A stretch of 64,000 nucleotides of DNA from BJ22 sp021298375 (GCA_046343015.1 JBKDOL010000032.1:1-64000); one strand, 5' to 3'. Counted from the stretch's first letter, positions 46,621 through 55,602 are shown. Program-made: numbers and translations. Notes: generated by a model from the sequence alone, not told the origin.

Positions 46621-46718
46621 GCGATCTCTTTCGAGCGTCGCGAGGCAGCGAATGGCTCGGAGGTGGGGGCGCTTGGCGCTGGGAGGCTTTCGGCGGGGGG
46701 CGGATTGAAAGTCGGATT

Positions 46719-47231
46719 CTAGCGGGCATGCAGGGATTTCAGCCCGGCCTGCTGTCGCTGCTGCTGGAGCCAACTCCAGGCGGCGGGTTCGACTTGAACC
46801 AGTTTCAAAAGTTGGCTGGCGCTGATTCCCAGTCTCTGCGCAGCACTGGCCGGTTCAAACTGAGCAGCCGCAAGTTGATCGAGTGCGAGTGCGAGAACGC
46901 CGGGGAAATCCGGATTCTCCGAATTGATCGCGATCCGCTGACCACGCGTGTATTGAATCCAGAGCGGATTTTCCGCAGGCGACTCGGCAAGTGAATGGCG
47001 GATGGCCAATGCCAGCCGGATCCGCAAACGCTGCAGGGCCACCTTTCTGTTTTCGGCTTGACTTCTCCGCTCGTTGGCTTCGGCCGAGACACCACTTGGC
47101 CGATGGGTGATCACGACCGCCGTTTCGACTTTGTTGCGATGTTGGCCTCCCGGTCCGCCGCGGCGAGTGCGGACCACATCGCAATCGGCCAGCAGTTTTT
47201 CCTCGGGTAAGCTCGCGGGGTGAGAAGCCAT
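46719..47231 (-). CDS. RF-1 domain (GGQ) peptide-chain-release-factor-like protein
   Basis: A 170-residue protein. The N-terminal half holds the class I release factor catalytic motif RTRRGGPGGQHRNKVETAVVITH, followed by GVSAEANERRSQAENRKVALQRLRIRLA. There is no codon-recognition domain, so it resembles ArfB/YaeJ-type ribosome rescue proteins or planctomycete release-factor-like proteins. The C-terminal half (about 105-165) is not the short basic tail of ArfB but a helical, helix-turn-helix-like stretch (ASAAQRLGISASQLLKLVQVEPAAWSWLQQQRQQAG). Start ATG 47231; a GTG two codons earlier is possible. Confidence 0.82.
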   Translation of the reverse strand: MASHPASLPEEKLLADCDVVRTRRGGPGGQHRNKVETAVVITHRPSGVSAEANERRSQAENRKVALQRLRIRLALAIRHSLAESPAENPLWIQYTRGQRIAINSENPDFPGVLALALDQLAAAQFEPASAAQRLGISASQLLKLVQVEPAAWSWLQQQRQQAGLKSLHAR

Positions 47232-47525
47232 GGGCACTTTGTTTTCGCCGTGCAGGGAGAGAGGCCAGGGTCGGGGATGCCGTTCATTCTATGCCTATCT
47301 CGGGCGGGGAATCAGTCAGGCTACGCCCAGGAAGGCCTCCTTTGGATTCGCCGCCGCAAAGGACCCTGCTCGTCCAATGACCTCCTTTTTGCCGAGGACT
47401 GCCGGGAGCACCGACACTCTGACCTGTGGCTGGATTCATTTCGGAGCTGATTGAGAGGACTTTGAACTGATATATTGGGACCGGCGTCTGCTGCCTGACC
47501 AAATCTTCCTCTGTCCACACTGTTG

Positions 47526-49367
47526 ATGGCCATGAATCCGACCAGACTGGGCCCCTACGAGATCCTTGGCGTGCTTGGGCGAGGCGGCATGGGCACCGTT
47601 TATCGGGCCAGACACTTCGAGACCGGAGATCTCGTCGCCCTCAAGGCGCTGGGCCACAATTACATCGAGGATGAACACTTTCGGCAGAGATTCGAATCGG
47701 AAATCAATGCGCTGATCAAGCTGGACCATCCGAATATCGTCCGCCTGATTGGTTACGGGCAGGATGAGGGCGTGCTCTTTTTTGCCATGGAGCTGGTGGA
47801 GGGCAAGAGTCTCTATCACCTGCAGCGCGAGTTCCGGACATTTGATTGGCGCGATGTGCTGGTCATTGCCAAAGATGTCGCCTCAGGTCTGCGGCACGCG
47901 CATGATCGCGGCATCATTCACCGCGATCTCAAACCGGGCAATTTGCTGAAGGCAGCCAACGGCTCGATTAAGGTAACCGACTTCGGAATTGCCAAGTCGT
48001 TCGGACAGGACAACAACACCCGCGATAACGTTGTCGGCACGATTGACTTCATGAGTCCCGAACAGGCCTTGGGCAAGCCCGTCACTGTCCGCAGCGATCT
48101 CTACAGTCTCGGAGTCGTCCTGTTCACGCTGCTTGCCGGTCAGCCGCCGTTCAACAGCGCTTCGATGGAGCAATCACTGCGCAACCTGACCTCGGTCGCG
48201 CCACCGAAGATTCGTTCGCTGGTGCCCAATGTCCCGGTTCAGCTCGAGCAGTTGATCGACGAACTGTTGGAGAAGCGGCCCGAGCGCCGAACGCCGACGG
48301 CCTTGGCACTGCTGCGAAAGCTGGAACAGATTGAGGCGGAATTGAGAGATTACAGCGAGGCGAAAACTGCTCATGGTCGACCGCAGACAAAAGGCGGTCC
48401 CGCGGTTCCGTCGCCTCCGCCGTCTCCGACGCCAATTCCGCCCGTCGGTTCTGCCCCCCTGCAGCGACAAGATACTTTTCGCCTGGGAGAGCCGCAGGAC
48501 CTGCTCAATCGCAAGACGGGCGAAGGAGCAAAGACGCTTCGTCCGGGTGCAGACGATACGGGGGCTGTCGGAAACAAAGCGGTCACCAGCGCTCCAGCCG
48601 AAACGGCGGTCTACAACGAAGCCTATGACCTTGAGCCGCTCCCCGAGAAACCGCAAAAGAAGCCCGATTATTTTGCCCATGTCACCGAGCATCAGCGCCG
48701 GCACCAAGCCGCTTCGCCGGTTGCCGAGGACAAACACTCGAGTGGCTTCTGGCTGACGTTGCTCGCGCTCGCTGCTGTTCTCGCTGCGGGAGCAGCCGGC
48801 ACGTACTACGCGCTCAGGCCGCCCACGGCCGACCAACTCTACAGTGCGATCGAATTTGGTTCTGCCCGGCCCGAGCGGTTGCACGATCAACTGGACCAGT
48901 TCCTGCAGCTCTATCCGAATGACTCCCGGGTTGCTCGGGTCACCGAGTTGAAGGCGATGGCCGATGCCTTGAGCCGATTCAAGCGCCTGGGCATTCGGAG
49001 AAATCTCCCCGGTTCCGAGATGTCGCAACTGGAGAAGGACTTCGTCGATGTGGTTCGCGCTGCACTGGACGACCCGGCCAGGGGTTATGGCAAGCTTGAG
49101 GCTTTCATCACCCTCAATCCCGCCGGTCCTGATGTGCCGCGCTCGACCGAGGAACTGGTCGCCGCGGCCAAGGCACTTCGGAATAAACTCAAGGCCGATG
49201 CCGGCCGCAAGGAACTCTGGGATCGCCAGCGGATTCAGGACTCCCTCCGCCGCGCTGCCGACGAACCGGACGGGGGCGCAGCGATCTACCGCTCCATCAT
49301 CACGCTCTATGAAAACGTCGATTGGGCTCGGGAGGAAGTCGAGTACGCGCGGCGCAAGCTTCAGTAA
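47526..49367 (+). CDS. Membrane-anchored serine/threonine protein kinase
   Basis: A protein of about 613 residues. The kinase domain (about 10-270) has the Gly loop LGRGGMGTVYRA, VALKAL (ATP Lys), the catalytic loop HRDLKPGNLLKA, DFGIAKSFG and the activation segment GTIDFMSPEQALGKP with APE as SPE. A Pro-rich and acidic juxtamembrane region (about 285-405) precedes one membrane helix (GFWLTLLALAAVLAAGAAGTYYAL, about 410-433). The extracytoplasmic tail (435-613) is helical with TPR-like spacing. This is the PknB-type layout common in planctomycetes. The start could be TTG 47523, ATG 47526 or ATG 47532; no Shine-Dalgarno site decides. Confidence 0.92.
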   Translation: MAMNPTRLGPYEILGVLGRGGMGTVYRARHFETGDLVALKALGHNYIEDEHFRQRFESEINALIKLDHPNIVRLIGYGQDEGVLFFAMELVEGKSLYHLQREFRTFDWRDVLVIAKDVASGLRHAHDRGIIHRDLKPGNLLKAANGSIKVTDFGIAKSFGQDNNTRDNVVGTIDFMSPEQALGKPVTVRSDLYSLGVVLFTLLAGQPPFNSASMEQSLRNLTSVAPPKIRSLVPNVPVQLEQLIDELLEKRPERRTPTALALLRKLEQIEAELRDYSEAKTAHGRPQTKGGPAVPSPPPSPTPIPPVGSAPLQRQDTFRLGEPQDLLNRKTGEGAKTLRPGADDTGAVGNKAVTSAPAETAVYNEAYDLEPLPEKPQKKPDYFAHVTEHQRRHQAASPVAEDKHSSGFWLTLLALAAVLAAGAAGTYYALRPPTADQLYSAIEFGSARPERLHDQLDQFLQLYPNDSRVARVTELKAMADALSRFKRLGIRRNLPGSEMSQLEKDFVDVVRAALDDPARGYGKLEAFITLNPAGPDVPRSTEELVAAAKALRNKLKADAGRKELWDRQRIQDSLRRAADEPDGGAAIYRSIITLYENVDWAREEVEYARRKLQ

Positions 49368-49381
49368 GCAGCGCCGGTCAG

Positions 49382-50092
49382 TTACTTTGCCTTGCCCAGA
49401 GGAGTCAGACGCAGGTCCTTGAACTGGACCTTCATGGGCGGGCCCGTGTGGATCTGCAAGGCCAGAATGCCGCTGGGATCGCGAGCCGACTCATCGTTGT
49501 CCGTAAAGTCAACGGTCGTCATGCCGTTGATGGTCTGGGTTATGCGGTTCCCCTCGGCCCGGATCACATAGGTGTTCCACTCACCCTCTTTAAAGCTCTG
49601 TTTGAATTTCTCATCGTCCAGGCCCAGGGCTGAGACTTCTGCCTTGCCATCCCCGCCGCGGACAACCTTTTGTCCCCGTTCGGCCAGAATACCCCGCCCT
49701 CGTTCGTCGTAGAGGATCCCCATGAAACGCATGCCGGCGTCGATATCTGCTTGATAGCCTCCCACCTTGAAATCTCCGTGCGATTGACTGCGGAATTGAA
49801 TTCCGGAGTTCCCATCCTTGATGCGAAACTTGAGCGACAACTCAAAGTCATTCAACTCACCGTCCCAAACGAGGAAGGAGTTTTCGGTAAGCGGCTTTTC
49901 GGCTCGGGTTGTTCCCGTAATCGCGCCATCCTCAACAGTCCAGAGCGACTTTTCTCCCTTCCAGCCAGTCAGATCGCGCCCATTAAAAATCGCTTCCTGG
50001 GCGCGGAGACTTGGGGGGCAGGTGACGAGCAGCGCCGCGGCAACCGCGATCGCAAACAGCACGGAACGGGCAGACAAGAGCGAAGCAGGCAT
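49382..50092 (-). CDS. DUF1080 (3-keto-disaccharide hydrolase-like) exported protein
   Basis: A 236-residue protein with a signal peptide (about 1-31, ending SLRAQ). The concanavalin-like DUF1080 domain follows: IFNGRDLTGWKGE, LWTVEDGAITGTT, NSFLVWDGELNDFELSLKFRI, GNSGIQFRSQ, WNTYVIRAEGNRITQTINGMTTVDFTDND and ILALQIHTGPPMKVQFKDLRLTPLG. The family includes 3-keto-glycoside hydrolases and many planctomycete and Bacteroidetes exported proteins; the true substrate here is unknown. MPASLLSARSVLFAI at 50092 is chosen because it begins the signal peptide. It converges on the kinase gene with only 14 bp between them. Confidence 0.87.
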   Translation of the reverse strand: MPASLLSARSVLFAIAVAAALLVTCPPSLRAQEAIFNGRDLTGWKGEKSLWTVEDGAITGTTRAEKPLTENSFLVWDGELNDFELSLKFRIKDGNSGIQFRSQSHGDFKVGGYQADIDAGMRFMGILYDERGRGILAERGQKVVRGGDGKAEVSALGLDDEKFKQSFKEGEWNTYVIRAEGNRITQTINGMTTVDFTDNDESARDPSGILALQIHTGPPMKVQFKDLRLTPLGKAK

Positions 50093-50270
50093 CGGCAGCG
50101 ACCTTTCAGAAGGAACAGCAAAGCAATCCGAGCCGTGGCGCCTCGGTGCCACAGCGGTGCCGCCGATTATAGCTCGCCGACATGCATACGGGGGCCGGAT
50201 TGAGGCGGCATCCCTGATTGCAGTCGCTTCCGGGCCGAAGCTTCCCAGCGGCCGCGCCCCGCCAAGCCGG

Positions 50271-50310
50271 CAATCGCTGGCAATCGCTGGCAATCGCCAG
50301 CAATGGCTGC
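50271..50310. repeat. 10-bp tandem repeat (about four copies)
   Basis: CAATCGCTGG at 50271-50280 and 50281-50290, then CAATCGCCAG (50291-50300) and CAATGGCTGC (50301-50310). The array lies directly after the stop codon of the S41 protease gene. Confidence 0.85.
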
Positions 50311-50314
50311 GGAC

Positions 50315-52075
50315 TTATCGCCCGGCAAAGGCAGTTTGGGCTTCGCGTCGAGCGACAGAAATGCCTACTTGTAACGCTGCGTCCTGGTCTGCCTCGGAAC
50401 TGAAAGTACTGACCGCCGGTTTGGAGACGGTTTCCACCGGGACGTCAGGCAGGACGCCGACTTGGGCGATGGGTTGCCCGTTGGGAGAGAAGAACTTGGC
50501 GGTCGTCAGCCGGACTCCTCCTCCGCCGATATTGAGCGGAAAGATCCCCTGCACGCTTCCCTTCCCGTAACTCTGGTGGCCGACCACCACTCCGCGCTTG
50601 TGGTCCCGAATCGCTGCGGCGAAAATTTCACTGGCGCTGGCGGAATCCTCGTCGACAAGGACCACCAAGGGGACTCGCCAGGTGCCGGGTTGTTCCGCCC
50701 GATGAACGAAGTCTTCCAGCGGATTGCGTCCTTTGGTTGAGACGATCACGCCGTCATAGACAAAGCGGTCGGCGACTTCGACGGCGGCGGTCAACAACCC
50801 GCCCGGGTTGCCGCGAACATCGACAATCAGGCTCCGCATCCCATCCCGCTGCAATTGCCAGAGGGCCGCATCAAAGTCGCGAGAGGTCGTCTTTTGAAAG
50901 TTGGTCAGGCGAATGTAACCAACGCCGTTGGCTCGATCGACGAGCCCGACTTGGTCGACGCTGGGGATGTCCACTTTTCGCCGCTGCAGCCGGACGGCTT
51001 GGGCTGGCTGACCTTCCCGGCGAACGTCGAGGATCACGCTGCTTCCATCGGGGCCGCGGAGATTGTCGGCTGCCTTTTCGGACCCGGTCTGTAAAACGCT
51101 GACATTGTCAATCGCGAGAATACAATCGCCAGGTAGCAAGCCCCCCAAACCTGCGGGGCCGCCGTTGATCACATTCACGATCTCCAGGCGATCTTTGTGG
51201 GTTTTGAGTTCGACCCCGAGGCCCACGAAGTTCCCCTCGATTTGAGACATCGTTTCGCCGTACTGGCTTTCCGACATGTACGAAGAGTAGGGATCGAGAG
51301 CCGCCATGGCACCTGAAACGAATTCGTAAAGTGTCGCCGAGACCGGCAAGCCCAAGTGCTCCTGGAGATATTCAGCGGTGTGATTCGCTACCAGCACCGA
51401 GTCGGACCGTTGACGGACCGAGGTCTGATCGAGCGTTTTGGCCAGACTCGCCAGAACTTCGTCGAGACGGGCGTCGGTCAGGTTCGGAAGATGAGCCGCG
51501 CGGAATTCCTGATTGTGCAGGGCAATCTGCAGGTCCATCAGGCCACAGCGGGTCAAGCGATCCCAATCCGGCACGTCCACGTAGTAGGACTGCACCTTGA
51601 GCAGCACTTCCGCATAGGCGTTCTGGGCCTGAGCCGGCGCCGTTCTGCTGATTTGATTGAGAAAACTGGTGTCTGCGTAGCGGCGGCCGAGGTCGTAATG
51701 TATTCGCGCCAGCGAGCGACGCTGAATCAGCGGCTGGTGGTCGGGTGACTTTTTCAGTGCGGTCTGATAGAGGCTGAGGGCATCGGCCCACTGGCCATCG
51801 CGCTCCAGTTGCTCGCCTCGCAGCATCACGTCGTCAAGTGCATCGAGCGAACTGACTGAGGTCCCGCGACTCGCAGCGGAAGCGTTGGCAGGCGTTCCGC
51901 TCGACGGTGTTCCCTCGACCGTTTGGGACGAGGCAATCGAGGCCAGCAGCAAGCTGGTGATCAGGCCCAAGGCCTGCAGTTTCCCCTGCAGTTTCCCCTG
52001 CAGTTTCCCTGGTCGCAGGACGCGACACCAACTCCGAGCGGGGAGCGAAACCTGGAACCGGCGACAACCATCCAT
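50315..52075 (-). CDS. S41 family C-terminal processing peptidase with PDZ domain
   Basis: A 586-residue exported protease. Residues 1-34 are a basic leader containing GKLQGKLQGKLQ; the signal helix is LGLITSLLLASIASSQ. A TPR-like region (about 85-145, DGQWADALSLYQTALKKSPDH) precedes the CTP fold: NHTAEYLQEHLGLPVSATLYEF, a PDZ domain (about 285-370, GNFVGLGVELKTHKDRLEIVNV, GLLPGDCILAIDN) and the S41 catalytic domain with GVGYIRLTNFQKT, VDVRGNPGGLL, the nucleophile Ser in EDSASASEIFAAAI and the Lys in GHQSYGKGSVQ. It should cut envelope proteins near their C termini. Confidence 0.92.
   Translation of the reverse strand: MDGCRRFQVSLPARSWCRVLRPGKLQGKLQGKLQALGLITSLLLASIASSQTVEGTPSSGTPANASAASRGTSVSSLDALDDVMLRGEQLERDGQWADALSLYQTALKKSPDHQPLIQRRSLARIHYDLGRRYADTSFLNQISRTAPAQAQNAYAEVLLKVQSYYVDVPDWDRLTRCGLMDLQIALHNQEFRAAHLPNLTDARLDEVLASLAKTLDQTSVRQRSDSVLVANHTAEYLQEHLGLPVSATLYEFVSGAMAALDPYSSYMSESQYGETMSQIEGNFVGLGVELKTHKDRLEIVNVINGGPAGLGGLLPGDCILAIDNVSVLQTGSEKAADNLRGPDGSSVILDVRREGQPAQAVRLQRRKVDIPSVDQVGLVDRANGVGYIRLTNFQKTTSRDFDAALWQLQRDGMRSLIVDVRGNPGGLLTAAVEVADRFVYDGVIVSTKGRNPLEDFVHRAEQPGTWRVPLVVLVDEDSASASEIFAAAIRDHKRGVVVGHQSYGKGSVQGIFPLNIGGGGVRLTTAKFFSPNGQPIAQVGVLPDVPVETVSKPAVSTFSSEADQDAALQVGISVARREAQTAFAGR
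51973..52008. repeat. Three in-frame 12-bp units inside the protease leader
   Basis: CCTGCAGTTTCC occurs three times without interruption (51973-51984, 51985-51996, 51997-52008). Because 12 is a multiple of three, the repeat adds Gly-Lys-Leu-Gln units to the start of the signal region of the S41 protease without breaking the frame. Confidence 0.92.
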
Positions 52076-52592
52076 CTTGGGCTACCATCCATAGGGCTGA
52101 TTGCTCTGGTTCACCGGCCGGAGGACTGGGGAGCGGGGCCGACAAACTGAGGCAATCGAGACAGGAACCGGCCCTAGGGGAGGACAGCCATGGATGTCGG
52201 AGGGGCCGGACGCATCATGGCGTAGAACTCTAAATCACGTTCTCACCGCGGTCAAAAAAATCGAATCGATTTTCGCCCGCTTTATCCTCACAACCCCGTG
52301 CTTCCTTGAACGCTGGCGAAGCTTTACCGCTGACGAAAAGCTTGCGGCCTCAGCACGGCCCAGCCGAACGGAAATCAGCTGGGCCGCCAAGGTTGGCAGA
52401 AGGAACGGTGAGGTGCACGTCCTGGCTGCACCAATACGCTCGCACATTGCTCGCGGTTCGCAGGAAAAGTTCAAACGAGCTGAAACTCGATTTCACTCGA
52501 CCTTCACTCGGCCGGCCCGCGTGGGCTGGAGTCCATTTTCGGGCTCCAGCCGGTGGCTGATGGCGTGGCGCAGGGTGCTGGTAGCCAGTCGT
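52076..52592. other. Spacer between the S41 protease and a small conserved gene
   Basis: About 515 bp with no supported gene. It contains a 7-bp inverted repeat AAAATCG/CGATTTT near 52258-52274 and the strong hairpin at 52524-52551 listed separately. Confidence 0.6.
52524..52551. terminator. Strong hairpin without U-tract
   Basis: GGCTGGAGTCC (52524-52534), loop ATTTTC, GGGCTCCAGCC (52541-52551): 11 pairs with one T-G wobble. It lies 41 bp after the stop of the small minus-strand gene (52593). No T-run follows on either strand, so it may be a processing or transcript-stabilising hairpin rather than a classic terminator. Confidence 0.5.
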
Positions 52593-53012
52593 TCAGGAGA
52601 CAAACTCGCCCAGGGAGGGAACCGAGGGGAAGTTGACCAGCGGAAAGTGCATCCTCTTGGGAGGTCGCTCTTCCGAGTGAATGCTTGACGAATCGGCTGT
52701 GCCGGCGGCCTCCGCAGCTTCGGCAGCGAGGATTTCGCTCCGCTTGCGGCGGCGGACCTTTTGCGCAGCCCACTCTTTGGTCAAGGCCTCGAAAACCTCA
52801 GGCGTTTCGTAGCGGGCGATTCGCTTGCCCTCAGCCATCGGTCCGACCAGCCCCCGAAACAGGGGAAAGCCGCGAAGCGTCAGGTCGGTGCTGCAATCGT
52901 CAATTCCGATCTGCTCAAAACAGTTTTTCAAAGCCTCAAGTGTTTCGTGATCCTTGACCCTCAACGAGCCGTCTACTTCTCGGGAGACGACTCGGATTGT
53001 CTTCGTAGCCAT
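52593..53012 (-). CDS. Small conserved hypothetical protein
   Basis: A 139-residue soluble protein starting MATKTIRVVSREVDGSLRV. The first 80 residues look folded (KDHETLEALKNCFEQIGIDD, DLTLRGFPLFRGLVGPMAEG, RYETPEVFEALTKEWAAQKV), then a basic RRRKRSEIL segment, an Ala/Glu helix and a disordered tail. I do not recognise the family. ATG 53012 is chosen because the frame further upstream runs across the antisense of a tRNA gene and is therefore not coding. Confidence 0.7.
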   Translation of the reverse strand: MATKTIRVVSREVDGSLRVKDHETLEALKNCFEQIGIDDCSTDLTLRGFPLFRGLVGPMAEGKRIARYETPEVFEALTKEWAAQKVRRRKRSEILAAEAAEAAGTADSSSIHSEERPPKRMHFPLVNFPSVPSLGEFVS

Positions 53013-53419
53013 GCGTGCGTTCCTGTTGGGCAAAATATGTCCAATGTGTGGGTTGAACGCCCAGGCCCCATTACCTCCAAATATTGGGTATTCGTTCCTT
53101 CGAATGACTGGACTGACAGCAGCAGTTATCGTCCTCAAGTTTCGCCAACCGGAAAAGTTTTCCCAACCTGTGAACCGTCGATACAGACGCGTTAAACGGA
53201 CCCGTTGAAACGGCTCGCCCGCAGCCAGATTTTTTTTTGAAACTGCGGCCGGCTGGGCGGAATTTGCCTGCCGAGCAGCACTACCCCTTGGATGCTCAAG
53301 TTGCCCGGCAATCATGTCGGGCGTGACATTCCCCCCCCGACGCGAGGACGACTGGCGGAGCGGCGAGAAAAACCTAGAATATGCCGATCCCGGCCAAGGG
53401 TTCGCTCCGCGCCGGACAT
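53013..53419. other. Spacer upstream of tRNA-Arg
   Basis: About 400 bp with no supported gene. A run of nine T (53230-53238) follows a weak 4-bp GGCT/AGCC hairpin; there is no plus-strand gene for it to terminate. Confidence 0.6.
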
Positions 53420-53493
53420 GTCCCCGTAGCTCAATTGGATAGAGTGTCGGCCTCCGAAGCCGAAGGTTACAGGTTCGACTCCTGTCGGGGATA
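53420..53493 (+). tRNA. tRNA-Arg (CCG)
   Basis: A complete cloverleaf of 74 bases. Acceptor GTCCCCG (53420-53426) pairs with CGGGGAT (53486-53492) with a G-T pair at position 1-72; anticodon stem TCGGC/GCCGA around loop CTCCGAA, anticodon CCG; T arm ACAGG/CCTGT around TTCGACT. The CCA end is not encoded. The unusual first pair leaves the exact 5' end uncertain by one base. Confidence 0.93.
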
Positions 53494-53940
53494 TTCTTCT
53501 TGCAGTCGCGGCACGCGGGGTTTTCCTGAACCCCCGATTCTCTTCCGTCCCGCACGGCGCGATTCACGGAGATCATTCATGGCGATCATTCACGGCGACC
53601 ATTCACGGCGATAATTCTTTTTGTTCGCGGATTGCCGTTCTGTTTTCAGGTTGCCCGGCTGCATGCAGGCTGCTGCTGGTTTGATTTGCCCAGGCTGCTT
53701 TGCGATTGCTGAGCATCGCTGCGCGAGCCAGCGCGGGAACCTGAGCCGCTGAGTTGGTGGTGGGCGGGCGTTTTCTGGCCGTGCCCTGGTCGGTGCCCTG
53801 CCCCATCGCCGTTCCCACCGCTTTGCCTCCTCTCACAGAGTGACCGCGTTTGGCTTTTTCGCCGCCCAGCCGCTAGGATGCTGGAACAACCCGGCCCGCT
53901 TTGGAGGCCGGTCCTGCGCTGCTGTTTGGGAGAATTGTCG
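53494..53940. other. Spacer between tRNA-Arg and the M1 aminopeptidase gene
   Basis: About 445 bp with no supported gene apart from the 13-bp repeat array at 53571-53617. GGGAGAA near 53928 is the ribosome site of the aminopeptidase gene. Confidence 0.6.
53571..53617. repeat. 13-bp tandem repeat (3.6 copies)
   Basis: GATCATTCATGGC (53571-53583), GATCATTCACGGC (53584-53596), GACCATTCACGGC (53597-53609) and a partial GATAATTC (53610-53617). It lies about 80 bp downstream of tRNA-Arg. Confidence 0.92.
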
Positions 53941-55602
53941 ATGCGGACGATGCGAGTCAATTGGTTGCCACTGCTATTGCTTGCGCTGTTGCCGACGTTA
54001 ACGACTGCCGCCCAGGGGCCCGACGCTCCCGAGCTTGAACAGGAAAAACTCCGCGGAACGATTACGCCCCAGCGCGAGTGGTGGGATCTGCGGCATTATG
54101 ATCTGGCTGTCCGCGTTGACATCGAGAAGCGAACGATCGCCGGGACCAATACGGTTCGTTTCCAAACACTCAAGCCCGGTCGGCAGCTGCAGATTGATCT
54201 CCAGCCGCCGCTGGAGTTGACAGCCGCGCGCTTCAACAATCAGCAACTCACCTTCAGTCGCAAGGGCAATGTCTGTTTGATCGACTTGCCGAGTGAGTTG
54301 CCGGCCGGGGAATCGTGCGAACTCATTCTGGAGTACGAGGGGCAGCCGACCGAGAGCAGGAATCCACCTTGGAGCGGCGGCTTCAGTTGGCAGAAAGACT
54401 CCTCGGGCAAGCCGTTTGTTGCCACCTCCTGTCAGGGAATCGGCGCGAGCATCTGGTGGCCCTGCAAAGACCACGGCTACGACGAGCCAGAGGAAGGAGC
54501 CGACATTCGCCTGACCGTTCCCGCCGGGCTGGTTGCCGTTTCGAACGGTCGGCTGATCAAGCGGACTGCTGAACCGGCGACGGAAACCGAAACCTTTCAT
54601 TGGCGCGTCACCAACCCAATCAACAACTACAGCATCAATGCCAACATTGGCGACTACGTCAACTTCGGCGAGAAGATTCAGGCTGAATGCGGACCTTTGG
54701 ATCTCGAGTACTGGGTGCTGCGCGAACAACTCGCGGTGGCCAAAGAGCATTTCCGGGAAGCCAAGCGGACGATCGAGGCGTTTGAGTATTGGTTTGGTCC
54801 CTATCCGTTCCCCGAAGACAGCTACAAGCTGGTGGAGGTTCCCTACCTCGGGATGGAGCATCAAAGCTCGGTGACCTACGGCAACGGTTATCGCAATGGC
54901 TATCGCGGCCGGGACCTCAGCGGCACGGGCGTCGGGATGAAGTTCGACTTCATCATCGTGCACGAATCCGGACATGAATGGTTCGGCAACAACATCTCGA
55001 TGAAAGACGCCGCCGACATGTGGATTCACGAGAGCTTCACCAATTACTCCGAAAACCTCTTTGTCGAGTATCACTTCACGCAGCAGGAAGCCGAAGACTA
55101 TGTGATCGGTTGCCGCAAACTGGTCCGAAACGATTCGCCCATCATTGGTGAGTATGGTCTGAATCGTTCGGGCTCCGGAGACATGTACTACAAAGGGGGC
55201 AACATGCTGCACACCTTGCGGCACATGCTCAACGACACGCCCCGTTGGCGGGAAATACTGCGGGGGCTCAATCGCGAGTTTCGCCATCAGACGGTAACGA
55301 CCGAGCAAATCGAGCAGTACCTCGCCCGGGAGACTGGCTTGGAATTAGCCAAGTTCTTTGACCAATACCTGCGAGGGACCGAGATCCCGGTGTTTGAGTA
55401 CCAGGTCGATGGGGACCAAGTGACTTACCGGTTCACGAAGGTCGTCGACGGCTTCTGCATCCCTTTGCGGGTCGCGATCAACGGCCAGGAAGTAACGCTG
55501 CGCCCCACGGGGGAGCGGCAGGTGTATCAGGCCTCTGGGCCAATTTCGACCATTGAGGTCAACCGGAACTTCTACGTGCTCAGCGAGGCGGTCAAGTTTT
55601 GA
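53941..55602 (+). CDS. M1 family zinc aminopeptidase (gluzincin)
   Basis: A 553-residue exported peptidase. Signal sequence MRTMRVNWLPLLLLALLPTL. The N-terminal beta-saddle domain (about 30-220) carries HYDLAVRVDIEKRTIAGTN and WWPCKDHGYDEPEEG. The catalytic domain has YLGMEHQSSVTYGNGYRNGY in the place of the GAMEN exopeptidase motif, then HESGHEWFGN (HExxH) and WIHESFTNYSE (third zinc ligand Glu), plus MYYKGGNMLHTLRHML. This GMEHQ type is familiar from Bacteroidetes M1 enzymes. The protein lacks the large C-terminal helical domain of PepN. Start ATG 53941 has GGAGAA about eight bases upstream. Confidence 0.92.
   Translation: MRTMRVNWLPLLLLALLPTLTTAAQGPDAPELEQEKLRGTITPQREWWDLRHYDLAVRVDIEKRTIAGTNTVRFQTLKPGRQLQIDLQPPLELTAARFNNQQLTFSRKGNVCLIDLPSELPAGESCELILEYEGQPTESRNPPWSGGFSWQKDSSGKPFVATSCQGIGASIWWPCKDHGYDEPEEGADIRLTVPAGLVAVSNGRLIKRTAEPATETETFHWRVTNPINNYSINANIGDYVNFGEKIQAECGPLDLEYWVLREQLAVAKEHFREAKRTIEAFEYWFGPYPFPEDSYKLVEVPYLGMEHQSSVTYGNGYRNGYRGRDLSGTGVGMKFDFIIVHESGHEWFGNNISMKDAADMWIHESFTNYSENLFVEYHFTQQEAEDYVIGCRKLVRNDSPIIGEYGLNRSGSGDMYYKGGNMLHTLRHMLNDTPRWREILRGLNREFRHQTVTTEQIEQYLARETGLELAKFFDQYLRGTEIPVFEYQVDGDQVTYRFTKVVDGFCIPLRVAINGQEVTLRPTGERQVYQASGPISTIEVNRNFYVLSEAVKF

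Noticed and set aside
53210..53238. Terminator before the T9 run
   Set aside because: The stem is only 4 bp and no plus-strand gene lies upstream to be terminated.
53012..53576. Upstream extension of the 52593 gene across the tRNA-Arg locus (reads as DRSRTCNLRLRRPTLYPIEL)
   Set aside because: This peptide is the familiar false translation of a tRNA antisense strand; the real start is ATG 53012.
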